A stretch of DNA of 64,000 nt, taken from assembly GCF_034347425.1 (NCBI RefSeq), contig NZ_CP133779.1:3782001-3846000 (forward strand), in the 5' to 3' direction. Shown here one piece after another: positions 24,966-35,013 of the stretch (position 1 is its first letter; every line of letters starts with the position of its first letter). The translations under genes were made by a program, and so were the position numbers. The notes beneath the pieces were generated by a model. It worked only from the letters and a program-made list of their open reading frames with translations. It did not search any database and was not told the origin of the DNA. Source of the DNA: Undibacterium sp. CCC3.4 (GTDB lineage Bacteria; Pseudomonadota; Gammaproteobacteria; Burkholderiales; Burkholderiaceae_D).

Positions 24966-26078
24966 ATGAGCGCTCTATTCTCCCCTATTCGCCTCGGCCC
25001 CCTGAATTTAAAGAACCGCATCGTGATCGCACCGATGTGCCAATACTCTGCCCATGACGGCAACGTCAGCGACTGGCATTTGATGCACCTCGGCAGTCTG
25101 GCACAATCGGGTGCCGGCTTACTTATCATCGAAGCAACGGCAGTCGAAGCGCGCGGCCGTATCTCGCCGCGCGACGTCGGTATCTGGTCGGAAGACAACG
25201 CGGCAGCGCTGGCTCCGCTATTGGCTTCGTTGCGGCGCTATTCGGCCATGCCGATAGCGATACAACTGGCTCATGCCGGGCGCAAAGCCTCAAGTCAGAT
25301 ACCTTGGCAGGGTGGTCAGTTGATCGCCGCAGCGGACGGCGGATGGGAAACTGTAGCGCCGTCTGCCTTGCCGCACGGCGCGCAAGAAACCCCGCCACGC
25401 GCACTGACGCAAGCCGATATGCTGGAAGTAAAACAAGCCTTCGTCGTCGCCGCTGTGCGCGCACAGGCTCTTGGCATCGATGCCATCGAATTACACGCAG
25501 CCCATGGCTATTTGCTGCATCAATTTTTATCGCCGCTATCGAACCAGCGCAGCGACGAATATGGTGGCAGCTTAGAAAATCGCTTGCGCTTTCCCTTGGA
25601 AGTGTTTGCAGCGATGAAAGCGGCACTGCCGGCCGATTACCCGCTCGGCATACGTATTTCTGCCAGTGACTGGGTGGAAGGCGCTTGGGATGTGGAGCAA
25701 AGCATAGTATTTGCACAAGCTTTGCAAGAACTCGCTTGTGCATTCATTCATGTATCGAGTGGCGGTTTATCACCGCAGCAAAAAATTCCGCTGCAAGCCG
25801 GTTACCAAGTCGATTTTGCGGCTGCCATCAAAGCGGCTTGCCGCATGCCGGTGATTGCGGTCGGCTTGATTACCGAGGCCAGCCATGCCGAAGCCATTAT
25901 CGCCAATGGACAAGCCGACATGGTCGCCATCGCCCGGGCGATTCTCTACAACCCACACTGGCCTTGGCAAGCGGCGGCGGCACTCGGTGCCAGCGTCGAT
26001 GCTCCGCCGCAATACTGGCGTTCGCAACCACGCGATCAAAAAGCCTTGTTTGGTACCGCCGCCATGGGCGGTCGTTAA
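24966..26078 (+). CDS. Old Yellow Enzyme-family NADPH:flavin oxidoreductase (YqjM-like)
   Basis: FMN enzyme that reduces activated alkenes and related electrophiles. 370 residues. Cys25 and Tyr27 in IAPMCQYSAHDG match the redox-tuning Cys26 and Tyr28 of Bacillus YqjM, placing it in the thermophilic-like/YqjM class rather than classical NemA. Further motifs: IQLAHAGRKAS, ELHAAHGYLLHQFLSPLSN with the substrate-binding His pair, and GGSLENRLRFPLEV. The C-terminal MVAIARAILYNPHWPW is typical. An intrinsic terminator follows the stop directly. Confidence 0.92.
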   Translation: MSALFSPIRLGPLNLKNRIVIAPMCQYSAHDGNVSDWHLMHLGSLAQSGAGLLIIEATAVEARGRISPRDVGIWSEDNAAALAPLLASLRRYSAMPIAIQLAHAGRKASSQIPWQGGQLIAAADGGWETVAPSALPHGAQETPPRALTQADMLEVKQAFVVAAVRAQALGIDAIELHAAHGYLLHQFLSPLSNQRSDEYGGSLENRLRFPLEVFAAMKAALPADYPLGIRISASDWVEGAWDVEQSIVFAQALQELACAFIHVSSGGLSPQQKIPLQAGYQVDFAAAIKAACRMPVIAVGLITEASHAEAIIANGQADMVAIARAILYNPHWPWQAAAALGASVDAPPQYWRSQPRDQKALFGTAAMGGR

Positions 26079-26108
26079 AAAAGCGCGGATTTTAATCCGC
26101 GCTTTTTT
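26077..26108 (+). terminator. Intrinsic terminator after the flavin oxidoreductase gene
   Basis: The stem formed by aaaaagcgcggatt (26078-26091) and its complement (26094-26107) begins at the stop codon; the right side ends in a T-run (26102-26108). Confidence 0.8.
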
Positions 26109-26136
26109 AACAAAAATCTGACTAGGGTTTGAAATC

Positions 26137-26392
26137 CCGGCCTTCAGAGGCTGTCGCAAAAGGGTATTGAGTCGGTATCATTACCCTAACTGGTGGCCAC
26201 GTCATTCCTGCGCGCTTTTGGCAGGAACCCAGCGGCGTTCGTGGTTAACTGAAAATGCCAGATATTATATTGTTTTCAGCGCTGAAAACGACACTAGGTT
26301 CCCGCCAAAAGCATGCGGGAATGACGCGGTATGCGGTGTTTCATGTGTAAAAAAGCTTCCATCAGGCTTTTGCGACAGCCTCTTTTGGCCGG
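26137..26392. mobile_element. MITE-like element with nested inverted repeats
   Basis: The 417-base gap 26079-26495 contains no gene but a 256-base palindromic element. Outer arms of 26 bp (26137-26162 and 26367-26392) match at 23 positions, with 17 contiguous (26146-26162 and 26367-26383). Inner arms of 30 bp (26200-26229 and 26297-26326) match at 27 and contain the sequence tcattccygc that is common in dispersed repeats of Proteobacteria. Near the centre is a perfect 18-bp palindrome, gttttcagcgctgaaaac (26272-26289). No transposase is encoded. Beyond it, 26452-26469 is another small hairpin (8-bp arms) before the qmcA stop. Confidence 0.75.
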
Positions 26393-26495
26393 TGAGCGAC
26401 GAAGGAGCGACGCGATGAGAGGGGATGCAAACCCCTTCCAGAGTCTTTTCCATCGTCGCTTGCGACGATCCATTAAATTGTTCAGGCAATCAGCC

Positions 26496-27446
26496 TCAGA
26501 CCGGACGACGTGGCAGTTCGGTAGTGGCGACTTTCTGTGATTTGACGACTTGCATGGCCGTGGCAATCAAACCACCCATGTCGCCAAGATTGGCTGGGAT
26601 GATGATGGAGTTATTGGTCTTGGCCAAATTACCGAAAGCGGCCACGTATTGCTCGGCTACTTTCAGATTCGCGGCATCCGCACCACCCGGCTCTTGCATA
26701 GCTGCAGCCGTTTTACGGATCGCTTCAGCGCTGGCTTCGGCAATCGACAAGATGGCGGCAGCCTGACCATGGGCACGGTTGATCGACGCTTGCATTTCAC
26801 CTTCGGACTTGGCGATCGAGGCTTCGCGCTCGCCGGTAGCAATATTGATTTGCTCTTGTTTGCGGCCCTCGGAAGCAGCGATCAAGGCGCGTTTTTCTCG
26901 CTCGGCGGTGATTTGCGCCTGCATCGCATGCAAAATTTCTTTCGGTGGCGTCAAATCTTTGATTTCATAACGCAACACTTTGACACCCCAGTTCGCCGCC
27001 GATTCATCGATGGCGTTGACGATGGTTGTGTTGATGTGATCACGCTCTTCAAAGGTTTTGTCGAGCTCCATCTTACCGATTACTGAACGCAAGGTAGTCT
27101 GCGCCAACTGGGTAATGGCAGCGATATAGTTCGACGAGCCATACGAGGCGCGCATGGCATCGGTGATTTGGAAGTACAAAATACCATCGACTTGTAGTTG
27201 CGTATTGTCACGGGTAATACATACCTGTGGTGGCACATCGAGTGGAATTTCTTTCAATATATGCTTATAGGCAACTCTATCGATGAAAGGAACGACGATG
27301 TTGAGTCCGGGCCCGAGTGTGCTGTGATATTTGCCAAGCCGCTCAACCACCCAAGCATGCTGTTGAGGCACAACATTAATTGTTTTCACTACAAATACGA
27401 TAGCCAAAATCAAGATAAGAACGGCTACGCTGCCTAAATTTTCCAT
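26496..27446 (-). CDS. qmcA: SPFH/stomatin-family membrane protein (QmcA-like)
   Basis: 316 residues: one N-terminal membrane helix (about 5-25), then the SPFH/band-7 domain (about 25-190; VPQQHAWVVERLGKYHSTLGPG, TRDNTQLQVDGILYFQI, LRSVIGKMELDKTF), then a Glu/Ala-rich coiled coil (about 190-265) that mediates ring or cage assembly. Family members organise membrane microdomains and modulate FtsH proteolysis. It is paired with an NfeD-family gene just upstream (51-base gap), as in the E. coli qmcA-ybbJ locus, where the two work together. Confidence 0.9.
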   Translation of the reverse strand: MENLGSVAVLILILAIVFVVKTINVVPQQHAWVVERLGKYHSTLGPGLNIVVPFIDRVAYKHILKEIPLDVPPQVCITRDNTQLQVDGILYFQITDAMRASYGSSNYIAAITQLAQTTLRSVIGKMELDKTFEERDHINTTIVNAIDESAANWGVKVLRYEIKDLTPPKEILHAMQAQITAEREKRALIAASEGRKQEQINIATGEREASIAKSEGEMQASINRAHGQAAAILSIAEASAEAIRKTAAAMQEPGGADAANLKVAEQYVAAFGNLAKTNNSIIIPANLGDMGGLIATAMQVVKSQKVATTELPRRPV

Positions 27447-27497
27447 AATTCCACCTGTTGTTATTTAAAAAAATAATACTTCGTGCGCTTCCCTGGA

Positions 27498-27932
27498 TTA
27501 AGCCGGCCTGACAATCAAGCGGCTGCCCTGCACTTGCTCTATCGTGTACAAACCGGGGTCTGGCCGTGTATGGCGCAATTCCACATCCCACTGCGCGCCG
27601 CGGTACATGGCACGCGCCAGATAAGTGCCGTGTCCGGCATCGCGCCACTCGGATATCTGCAAACTTTGCCCTATATCCATATTCACATTCGGATCGCTGC
27701 TGGCATCAGCATTGCCTTTCCAACCGTAGCGACTCTTATGCAAGGCAATGGTGGCGATACTGCCCACTGCGGCCGCCACCAATAATTGCCAGGGCAATGA
27801 CATGCCGACGAAGGCGGCCACGGTCCCGGCAACAAAACCAAACGCAATCATCAGCAAGTAAAAAGTGCTGGTAAATAATTCTACTATCACCAGCAATACG
27901 GCGAGCGTCGCCCAGATCATCCACGGGGTCAT
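27498..27932 (-). CDS. NfeD-family membrane protein (YbbJ-like)
   Basis: 144 residues: three or four membrane helices in the first 75 residues (TPWMIWATLAVLLVIVELF, FYLLMIAFGFVAGTVAAFVG, LLVAAAVGSIATIAL), then a C-terminal OB-fold NfeD domain (about 80-144, GQSLQISEWRDAGHGTYLARA). It is a partner of the SPFH protein encoded next. This is the short membrane form without the ClpP-like protease domain found in long NfeD proteins. Confidence 0.88.
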   Translation of the reverse strand: MTPWMIWATLAVLLVIVELFTSTFYLLMIAFGFVAGTVAAFVGMSLPWQLLVAAAVGSIATIALHKSRYGWKGNADASSDPNVNMDIGQSLQISEWRDAGHGTYLARAMYRGAQWDVELRHTRPDPGLYTIEQVQGSRLIVRPA

Positions 27933-28116
27933 TTGCGTTCCATCCTATTAGTTATTAGTTGTATGTTTTCGCAAATACATATTGCATTATCAAAACATGA
28001 TTGACATCGGTAATCGGCACTGCATTTACACACTATATCTGAGGAAGCGCCATCCGCCCTGCCGAAGCCCTCTCAGTGTAGCCCTATTCCAGCCACTTGC
28101 AGCGACCGTTAAGCGG

Positions 28117-28154
28117 AAAAAAAACGCGGCAACGATGGGCTTCGTTGTCGCGTT
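28117..28154 (-). terminator. Intrinsic terminator of ppsA
   Basis: On the minus strand the arms at 28142-28154 and 28123-28135 form 13 pairs with one wobble and a 6-base loop, followed by a T-run (28122-28117). It lies about 38 bases beyond the ppsA stop. Confidence 0.8.
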
Positions 28155-28191
28155 TCTTAGATGCATCCCTCATTACAGCAAGCTTACAAGC

Positions 28192-30609
28192 TTATTTGCT
28201 CACCGCCGCCAGTTTCTGCCAAGTATCGATGACCGAGTCAGGATTGAGTGAAATCGACTCTATCCCTTGCTTCATCAACCATTCCGCGAAATCCGGGTGA
28301 TCCGATGGGCCTTGACCGCAAATACCGACATATTTATTGAGTTTGCGACATGCGGCGATGACCTTGGACAACAAGGCACAGACGGCCGGATCGCGTTCAT
28401 CAAAATCGGCAGCCAGCAATTCCATACCGGAATCGCGGTCGAGACCGAGGGTGAGCTGGGTCAAATCGTTGGAACCGATGGAGAAGCCATCAAAGAATTC
28501 CAAGAATTCTTCAGCCAAAATAGCATTCGATGGCACTTCGCACATCATGATCAAGCGCAAACCGTTTTCACCGCGCTGCAAACCGTTTTTGGCCAGCAAA
28601 TTGACGACTTTTTCAGCTTGACCCAAGGTACGCACGAACGGCACCATGATTTCCACATTGGTCAAACCCATGTCATTGCGCACGCGCTTCATTGCCAAGC
28701 ATTCCATCTCGAAGGATTCAGCAAAATCAGCTGCCAGGTAACGCGCCGCACCGCGGAAACCCAGCATTGGGTTTTCTTCATCGGGTTCATACCGTGAACC
28801 GCCTATGAGTTTTTTGTACTCATTGGATTTGAAGTCGGACAAGCGCACGATGACTTTTTTAGGCCAGAAAGCAGCTGCGATGGTGGCGATGCCTTCAGCC
28901 AATTTGTCGACATAGAAGGCGCGCGGTGAAGCATGGCCACGCGCAACCGATTCAACGGCTTTCTTGAGATCCGGATCAATGTTCGGATATTCGAGAATCG
29001 CCTTAGGATGGACGCCGATATTGTTATTGATGATGAATTCCAAGCGCGCCAAGCCAACACCGTCATTCGGTACCGATTGAAAATCGAAGGCAAGTTGTGG
29101 ATTGCCGACGTTGAGCATGATCTTCAACGGCAATTTCGGCAATTCTCCGCGCAATTCTTCGGTGACTTCGGTTTCCAGCAAGCCATCGTAAATTTTACCT
29201 TCATCGCCTTCGGCACAGGAAACCGTGACCAAAGTACCATCCTTCAGCAAATCAGTTGCATTACCGCAACCAACTACGGCTGGCACGCCCAGTTCACGCG
29301 CAATAATTGCTGCGTGACAAGTACGGCCGCCACGATTGGTCACAATGGCAGCGGCGCGTTTCATGACCGGTTCCCAGTTCGGGTCTGTCATATCGGCAAC
29401 CAAGACGTCACCGGGTTGAACACGTTCCATTTCTGAGGGATCATGAATCACACGCACACGGCCAGCACCGATCTTTTGACCGATGGCACGACCAGAAGTG
29501 ATCACGGTACCACTGCCTTTAAGTTTGAAGCGCAATTGCGCATCGGTGGCTTTTTGTTGCGATTTGACAGTTTCCGGGCGCGCTTGCAAGATATACAACT
29601 TGCCATCGCGACCATCCTTACCCCATTCGATATCCATGGCACGGCCATAATGCTTCTCGATGATGACGGCATATTTGGCCAATTCGACGATTTCGGTATC
29701 ATTGAGCGAATAGCGATTGCGCATTTCCACCGGTACATCGACGGTTTTCACCGAACGACCGGCTTTGGCTTCGCCGGTAAATTCCATTTTAATCAGTTTC
29801 GAACCGATATTGCGACGGATCACAGGCAATTTACCCAGTTCCAACATTGGCTTGTGGACATAGAATTCGTCAGGATTGACAGCACCCTGCACCACGGTTT
29901 CGCCCAGACCATAACTGGAAGTGATGAAAACCACATCCTTGAAGCCCGATTCGGTATCGATGGTAAACATCACGCCGGCAGCACCGAGATCGGAGCGCAC
30001 CATGCGTTGCACACCGGCAGACAGGGCGACTTCGGCGTGGGTGAAACCCTTGTGCACGCGATAAGAAATTGCGCGGTCATTGTAGAGTGAAGCAAACACG
30101 TGCTTCATGGCTTCGAGCACATTCTCGATACCCACTACGTTCAGGAAAGATTCTTGCTGACCAGCAAATGACGCATCCGGCAAATCTTCTGCGGTTGCCG
30201 AAGAACGAACGGCAAACGACATTTCTGCTGTCGAATCTGCCACCAATTTGACGTAAAACGCCTCGATTTCTTGCTGCAGACGCGGCTGAAATGGCGTTTC
30301 TATGATCCATTGACGAATTTCAGCGCCGGCACGTGCCAATTCTTTGACATCGTCGATATTGAGGTCGACCAGACGATCGGCGATACGCTGAGCCAATGGC
30401 AAGCCGCCATTTTCGCTGTGTGCAAGAAAATCACGGAAAGCCTGAGCGGTAGTGGCAAAACCACCCGGTACCCGGACTCCGGCATTGGCGAGTTGACTGA
30501 TCATTTCGCCGAGAGAAGCATTTTTTCCGCCGACGGACTCCACATCCGTCATTCGTAGATGCTCAAACGAGGCAACGTAAGTTGCTTCAGTAATTGCTGC
30601 GTTGGACAT
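28192..30609 (-). CDS. ppsA: Phosphoenolpyruvate synthase
   Basis: Converts pyruvate and ATP to PEP, AMP and phosphate during growth on three-carbon substrates. 805 residues. N-terminal ATP-binding domain ([38 protein letters not shown]), central swivelling phosphohistidine domain with catalytic His432 in [11 protein letters not shown], and C-terminal PEP/pyruvate barrel with [16 protein letters not shown] and Cys764 in [14 protein letters not shown] lies upstream of the ATG. It is divergent from ppsR, whose product inactivates and reactivates it by threonine phosphorylation beside the active histidine (GGRTCH). Confidence 0.97.
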   Translation of the reverse strand: MSNAAITEATYVASFEHLRMTDVESVGGKNASLGEMISQLANAGVRVPGGFATTAQAFRDFLAHSENGGLPLAQRIADRLVDLNIDDVKELARAGAEIRQWIIETPFQPRLQQEIEAFYVKLVADSTAEMSFAVRSSATAEDLPDASFAGQQESFLNVVGIENVLEAMKHVFASLYNDRAISYRVHKGFTHAEVALSAGVQRMVRSDLGAAGVMFTIDTESGFKDVVFITSSYGLGETVVQGAVNPDEFYVHKPMLELGKLPVIRRNIGSKLIKMEFTGEAKAGRSVKTVDVPVEMRNRYSLNDTEIVELAKYAVIIEKHYGRAMDIEWGKDGRDGKLYILQARPETVKSQQKATDAQLRFKLKGSGTVITSGRAIGQKIGAGRVRVIHDPSEMERVQPGDVLVADMTDPNWEPVMKRAAAIVTNRGGRTCHAAIIARELGVPAVVGCGNATDLLKDGTLVTVSCAEGDEGKIYDGLLETEVTEELRGELPKLPLKIMLNVGNPQLAFDFQSVPNDGVGLARLEFIINNNIGVHPKAILEYPNIDPDLKKAVESVARGHASPRAFYVDKLAEGIATIAAAFWPKKVIVRLSDFKSNEYKKLIGGSRYEPDEENPMLGFRGAARYLAADFAESFEMECLAMKRVRNDMGLTNVEIMVPFVRTLGQAEKVVNLLAKNGLQRGENGLRLIMMCEVPSNAILAEEFLEFFDGFSIGSNDLTQLTLGLDRDSGMELLAADFDERDPAVCALLSKVIAACRKLNKYVGICGQGPSDHPDFAEWLMKQGIESISLNPDSVIDTWQKLAAVSK

Positions 30610-30782
30610 AACAACCTCTTTATGATGGTAAGAAATCTTTGCTATTCAATGCGGTGTTGCTTCGTATCCAGCATTTTTTTTGTTATTCTTGTTGCAGGTG
30701 ACGCATGAACTGCTGTTGCAGCATTTTACATTGTGTCTTGCACTATTTACCTAAGCAGCAAAAGAATTTGCTATCTTTTTTG

Positions 30783-30798
30783 TTACATCGATATGTAA
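30783..30798 (+). promoter_or_regulatory. Short inverted repeat upstream of ppsR
   Basis: ttacat and atgtaa arms (30783-30788, 30793-30798) surround cgat, 41 bases upstream of the ppsR ATG in the 229-base divergent ppsA-ppsR region. It could be a regulator site; no known operator is recognised. Confidence 0.3.
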
Positions 30799-30838
30799 AT
30801 ATTTTTCACTTATTTTTCCTTACCTACAGATCAACAAT

Positions 30839-31681
30839 ATGCCAGAAACCCAAGCATTACCGGAAGCCAACCGTACCGTTTTTTTTGTTTCCGATGGCAC
30901 TGGCATCACGGCGGAAACCTTCGGCCACTCGGTACTGACCCAATTTGACCTGAAATTTCGGCAAATTCGCGTGCCCTTCATCGACACCGTAGAAAAGGCC
31001 CACGACGCCGTGCGCCGCATCAATGATGCCTTTGCCAGCGATGGCAGTCGTCCCATTGTCTTTTCTACACTGGTAAAGGCCGAATTGGCCGATGTGGTAT
31101 TCAAATCCAAGGGCTTGCACATGGATTTGATTCAAACCTTCGTCGCTCCCCTGGAGCAAGAGTTGGGAGTCAAATCGACCCACACGGTAGGACGCAGCCA
31201 CAATATTGCCGATTCAGAAGAGTATAAAAATCGTATCGAGGCGATCAATTTCTCACTCGCCCACGATGACGGGCAATCGAATAAGAATCTGGCGACCGCC
31301 GACGTGATCTTGGTCGGCGTATCGCGCTCAGGAAAAACGCCGACCAGCCTGTATCTGGCCATGCAATACGGAATCAAGGCGGCGAATTACCCCTTGATCC
31401 CCGATGATTTTGAGCGTGGTATTTTGCCATCGGCGCTGCCGCAATTCCGCGCCAAGATGTTTGGTCTGAGCATCGCACCGGAACGTTTATCGGAAATTCG
31501 CAATGAGCGGCGTCCCGGCAGTAAATATGCGTCTTTGGAAAACTGCCGTTACGAAGTCAATGAAGCCGAAGCAATGATGAAACGCGAGGGGGTGCGCTGG
31601 CTCTCATCGACCACCAAATCAATCGAAGAAATCGCCACCACGGTTTTGCAGGAAATTAAATCAGATCCAAAGATTTACTGA
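30839..31681 (+). CDS. ppsR: PEP synthase regulatory protein (kinase/pyrophosphorylase)
   Basis: Bifunctional ADP-dependent kinase and phosphate-dependent pyrophosphorylase controlling PpsA. 280 residues, the usual length of the former DUF299 family. The N-terminus has the family opening [20 protein letters not shown], the P-loop is [15 protein letters not shown] (from residue 160), and [12 protein letters not shown] follows. Divergent from its target ppsA. No strong Shine-Dalgarno is seen before the ATG. Confidence 0.95.
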   Translation: MPETQALPEANRTVFFVSDGTGITAETFGHSVLTQFDLKFRQIRVPFIDTVEKAHDAVRRINDAFASDGSRPIVFSTLVKAELADVVFKSKGLHMDLIQTFVAPLEQELGVKSTHTVGRSHNIADSEEYKNRIEAINFSLAHDDGQSNKNLATADVILVGVSRSGKTPTSLYLAMQYGIKAANYPLIPDDFERGILPSALPQFRAKMFGLSIAPERLSEIRNERRPGSKYASLENCRYEVNEAEAMMKREGVRWLSSTTKSIEEIATTVLQEIKSDPKIY

Positions 31682-31700
31682 TCCCTGTCGGTTACCTGAA

Positions 31701-31718
31701 TTGTACAAAAAAGCAGGC
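31701..31718. other. Phage-lambda attB1-like 18-mer
   Basis: The 18 bases ttgtacaaaaaagcaggc agree exactly with part of the engineered lambda attB1 sequence. The natural lambda attB core GCTTTTTTATACTAA matches the reverse strand at 12 of 15 positions. It lies 20 bases after ppsR and upstream of the toxin-like paralogue. It may be chance; no integrase gene is near. Confidence 0.3.
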
Positions 31719-31835
31719 GGCGACTCTGGGGCCGACATGGCCTCATTGAATCGCCGCTTGTGGCACAATCGCGAGCGGTCGCCCGGTAGTCTGTCGGATT
31801 CAGGTGTAATCGGCAGACGGCAAATGGCGGTTTTT

Positions 31836-31939
31836 TGCAAGTTCATACAATCTCTTGCGCATTAGTATAAAAACCAGTCAAGCAAGCTCAATCGAAGCCA
31901 GTCAGCTTGCCTTCCCTTGTTCAACGCCAGAGGTTTATT
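31836..31939 (+). promoter_or_regulatory. Leader copy 1, shared with the giant gene
   Basis: The sequence upstream of the ATG at 31940 is a diverged duplicate of that upstream of 35488. The best block, 31852-31877, matches 35393-35418 at 24 of 26 positions and includes agtataaaaaccag. A second shared block, atcgaagccag, follows. TATAAA at 31866-31871 is a plausible -10 element; the -35 is uncertain because the copies differ by three bases in that area. Confidence 0.6.
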
Positions 31940-33523
31940 ATGCCACCTATTACTTTTCCCCTTCTCCGCCCCACTCACGTGGATACACCTGTAGTCCACA
32001 CGCCCCGCGGCAACGCTACCCTATCGCGCTTGCAAGAAATGCATCATGTAGCATTACTGCCATCCGTTCCCACAGCCGGCAATTGGGATGCTACGACACA
32101 AATTGCGACTCGCAAGGATGGCCATGTTTTCGTGGAAGAACAGGCCAAGCCAGCGGCGAGCGCTGGCAACTGCACACCCTGTATACTCATTCCGCATGTT
32201 ACGACAGCGCCCTTCAACTCAACAATCAAACCATTCGATTTGAGCAAATCAGCTCAGCACAACTCGCAAGAACCCATGTCGGGGGAACGGCGCGCCGCCT
32301 ACTTGGCTGAGCAACTGCTGGCCACTGCCGTGCCTATACTGACTGACAAACCCGAAGAAGATCGCGTGGAAAATTCTACGCCACAACTTCTGAATCCTCA
32401 GGATAAGACTTTGCTGAAACGTCTTACCGATGCCGCAGCGGCGCTGCGGGCATTGCCGAGCGATGACCCGGCGCGTGCCCTGCTCAACAGCTTGGAACGT
32501 CCCAAGCAAGCGGGCTGGATCGAGAGCGCGCTGTATTCCTTGCGTCCGGCCCTTGATGCCGAACAGGCGGGCCGAGAGCAGCACGAAAAAATCGCTAGAT
32601 TTTGCCAACAAGTCGATATGCTTTTCAATCTGGCGCCACGCACAAATCTCGATACGCCACCGAGGCTCAGCGCCGCTGCCGCCAACGCCTGTCGTGCCTT
32701 GGTCTCAGAATTAAAAAACCAGATATACCCACAACATCTATCATTCCAAAAAAACAAATCCAACGCAGCAGCCGCAGCAGCGCAAAAGCTCAGCACCTTG
32801 ACCCCGCTACTCGAGGCCAGTGCCATCAGCATGCTCGATCTGCTGATCTTGACGATGTCGCACGAGTCGCTCAATGCCGGCCAGTGTCTGCGCTTGCTAC
32901 AACCATGGCTGACAGCACTCAACGAAATCAAAGAGCGCGCCGCCTGCATCCCTGAATTGCAAAACGTGGATAGAAAAGCCAAGCACACCTTGAAGGACAA
33001 ATGCCCCCGCGAGCTACAGGAGCTGCTGCATGACACCTTAGAATTAGCACACGAAAATCGGCAGAAGCAAAAAGAACAGCAAGAGCGCACCAGCAGCATC
33101 GTCACATGGGGCTTGACGTATCTGGTCTACTTCGCTGATGTCCTCGCGTACGCACAGCGCTTTCAGTCTGCCGTGGCGGTGAAAACTGCCTATCAGGATG
33201 AGCGAGAAGAGGCCAGCAATGCCTGGCACAACACTTTCCACCCTTACACGCCAAAAGAAAACCAAGCTCAAATGGCTGAGCGACTGAAGCTGAACTGGTT
33301 GCAGAGTCAAGCAAGCCGGCCCTCGTCAGCTCTGCTCAATGAGGTAGACGGCTACACCAAAGAACTGGCGCGCGTTACCCTGGCGGCTGACCGCCAAGCA
33401 CACCAAGAGCAAGTCTTGGTGCCAAAGGAAGTGTACCGTGGTCTCGCATTCCCACACTTTAGTGCCGAGACCGACGGCGTCGCGCCAGCGGCACAACAAG
33501 TACAGCGAGCGCACCAACACTGA
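31940..33523 (+). CDS. Truncated paralogue of the giant toxin-like protein
   Basis: 527 residues from ATG 31940, preceded by AGAGG at a good distance; an in-frame ATG at 31907 lies inside the duplicated leader and is less likely. Residues about 117-515 align with residues 295-720 of the protein encoded at 35488 (for example AEQLLATAVPIL, RALPSDDPARALL, LRLLQPWLTAL). The N-termini also correspond (RLQEMHH against RLQQVHH). The OTU-like segment of the larger protein is absent. The body is helical, with QAAG/Ala-rich stretches. Nucleotide similarity to the giant gene continues past the TGA in another frame to about 33540, so the C-terminus ends by frameshift. It may be a decaying copy or a shortened product still in use. 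Confidence 0.75.
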   Translation: MPPITFPLLRPTHVDTPVVHTPRGNATLSRLQEMHHVALLPSVPTAGNWDATTQIATRKDGHVFVEEQAKPAASAGNCTPCILIPHVTTAPFNSTIKPFDLSKSAQHNSQEPMSGERRAAYLAEQLLATAVPILTDKPEEDRVENSTPQLLNPQDKTLLKRLTDAAAALRALPSDDPARALLNSLERPKQAGWIESALYSLRPALDAEQAGREQHEKIARFCQQVDMLFNLAPRTNLDTPPRLSAAAANACRALVSELKNQIYPQHLSFQKNKSNAAAAAAQKLSTLTPLLEASAISMLDLLILTMSHESLNAGQCLRLLQPWLTALNEIKERAACIPELQNVDRKAKHTLKDKCPRELQELLHDTLELAHENRQKQKEQQERTSSIVTWGLTYLVYFADVLAYAQRFQSAVAVKTAYQDEREEASNAWHNTFHPYTPKENQAQMAERLKLNWLQSQASRPSSALLNEVDGYTKELARVTLAADRQAHQEQVLVPKEVYRGLAFPHFSAETDGVAPAAQQVQRAHQH

Positions 33524-33598
33524 GGGCTGCTACTGCCACCATCAGGCAAATAAGAACCGCGAGGGGCTGCTTGGCCCCTCTTCGACCTGCAAAACAAC

Positions 33599-34405
33599 TT
33601 AAATCGCCTGCGAAAAACCCACCGTGCGCTGCTGCCTGACTTGTTCAAAAAAGCACACTGCTGCACTGGCGGCGACATTGAGTGATTCAATTGCCGCTTG
33701 CTGCGGAATCGTCACTGTACAACTAGCCAGCGCCATCAACTCTGCTGCCACACCCTGCCCTTCGTGACCGAACAACCACACGGCACCGCCACGCAGGTCG
33801 ACATCGTAAATCGTCGTGCTGGTGTGCGAACTGGTGGCCAGCACCGGAATCCGCGCCTGTGCCAAGCAGGCCGCCAAGTCGATGTTTTCGAATATATTGA
33901 GTAAGAAATGTGCGCCCATCCCGGCACGCATGACTTTCGGCGACCACGCAAACGCCGTACCTGGACTGCAAAAGACATTTTTGATACCGGCTGCGGCCGC
34001 ACTGCGCAAAATCGAACCAAGATTACCGGGATCTTGTAAATTATCGAGCAATACCGCACTCTGATCCAATTGCGGCGGCAATGAGGGGGTCGGCGTGCTG
34101 ATCACAAACATGATGCCGACACCGTTCTCGACTTGGCAAATGCTGTTGTACAAGGCGGCCGGCAAGCACAAACATCGTACCGCGTTTGCCAGACAATGCC
34201 TTGTCAGCGCCTGCACTTCCACATCGTCGCGCGCCGCTTCGGAGACGATACACAGCGCGGGGGCACCGAGATGCTGACCGTAAGCTTGGCACAAATGCAC
34301 ACCATCAAGCAGTGTACGGCCGGCTTTGCGGCGCGCTTGCGAACTGGTCGCCAACAATTTTAATTCTTTATAAACCGGATTGTCGCGCGAAGTAATGATT
34401 TTCAT
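33599..34405 (-). CDS. RNA 2'-O-methyltransferase, TrmH/SpoU family
   Basis: 268 residues. N-terminal substrate-binding domain ([32 protein letters not shown]) and C-terminal knotted SPOUT domain with the three motifs [34 protein letters not shown] and [21 protein letters not shown]. These methylate the ribose of 23S rRNA or tRNA; which base is not certain. It overlaps rnhB by four bases (ATGA) and is downstream of it. The rnhB-methyltransferase-ppsR-ppsA neighbourhood is conserved in Burkholderiales. Confidence 0.9.
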   Translation of the reverse strand: MKIITSRDNPVYKELKLLATSSQARRKAGRTLLDGVHLCQAYGQHLGAPALCIVSEAARDDVEVQALTRHCLANAVRCLCLPAALYNSICQVENGVGIMFVISTPTPSLPPQLDQSAVLLDNLQDPGNLGSILRSAAAAGIKNVFCSPGTAFAWSPKVMRAGMGAHFLLNIFENIDLAACLAQARIPVLATSSHTSTTIYDVDLRGGAVWLFGHEGQGVAAELMALASCTVTIPQQAAIESLNVAASAAVCFFEQVRQQRTVGFSQAI

Positions 34406-34998
34406 TTTAATAAAGCCTTGACTGGTGCGTAAGACAAGCGATGCACGGGTGACACGCCATGCTCGCGCAAACGCGCCAAATGCAAGGCGGTCGGGTAACC
34501 CTTGTGCTGATCAAACGCATACTGCGGATACTGTTCATGCAAGGCCAACAGGGCCTGGTCGCGCGCTGTTTTTGCCAGTATCGAAGCAGCCGAAATAGCC
34601 GCCACTTTATCGTCACCCTTAACGATGGCCTCGGAACGCACGGCCATCACGGGACAACGATTTCCATCGATCAGCGCCAGCGTCGGCTGCATGGCCAAGG
34701 CTTCGACGGCACGGCGCATGGCCAGCAAACTGGCCTGCAAAATATTGATGCTGTCGATTTCTTGCTCGCTGCATTCCGCCACCGCCCAAGCCAGCGCATG
34801 CTGCTTGATGTCGATAGCGAGCGCAGCACGCCGTACTTCGCTGAGTTTTTTCGAGTCGCGCAGGCCGGCAATCGGATGGGCCGGATCGAGGATCACCGCC
34901 GCCGCCATCACCGGGCCAGCCAAGGGGCCACGTCCGGCTTCGTCGACGCCGCAAATCAGTTCGCCGGCGTAATGAGATAAATCAAAAGTATCTTGCAT
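34402..34998 (-). CDS. rnhB: Ribonuclease HII
   Basis: Cleaves RNA in RNA-DNA hybrids and removes single ribonucleotides from DNA. 198 residues. Motif [16 protein letters not shown] carries the first catalytic acids Asp19 and Glu20; later acids are in LALIDGN and the region [29 protein letters not shown] is characteristic. In related genomes lpxA-lpxB usually precede rnhB; here a glutaredoxin-like gene and the giant toxin-like gene do instead. Confidence 0.95.
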   Translation of the reverse strand: MQDTFDLSHYAGELICGVDEAGRGPLAGPVMAAAVILDPAHPIAGLRDSKKLSEVRRAALAIDIKQHALAWAVAECSEQEIDSINILQASLLAMRRAVEALAMQPTLALIDGNRCPVMAVRSEAIVKGDDKVAAISAASILAKTARDQALLALHEQYPQYAFDQHKGYPTALHLARLREHGVSPVHRLSYAPVKALLK

Positions 34999-35013
34999 GA
35001 GATAAAAAGGCGG

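Noticed and set aside
29443..30090. 215-codon open frame on the plus strand
   Set aside because: Lies wholly antisense to ppsA and encodes no recognisable protein; typical shadow of a conserved gene.
31907..31939. Upstream in-frame ATG as start of the paralogue
   Set aside because: It lies inside the leader that is duplicated as non-coding sequence before the giant gene, and the ATG at 31940 has a better ribosome site.
33561..33580. Hairpin gaggggc/gcccctc between the truncated paralogue and the methyltransferase gene
   Set aside because: Good stem, but no convincing T-run on either strand; not called as a terminator.
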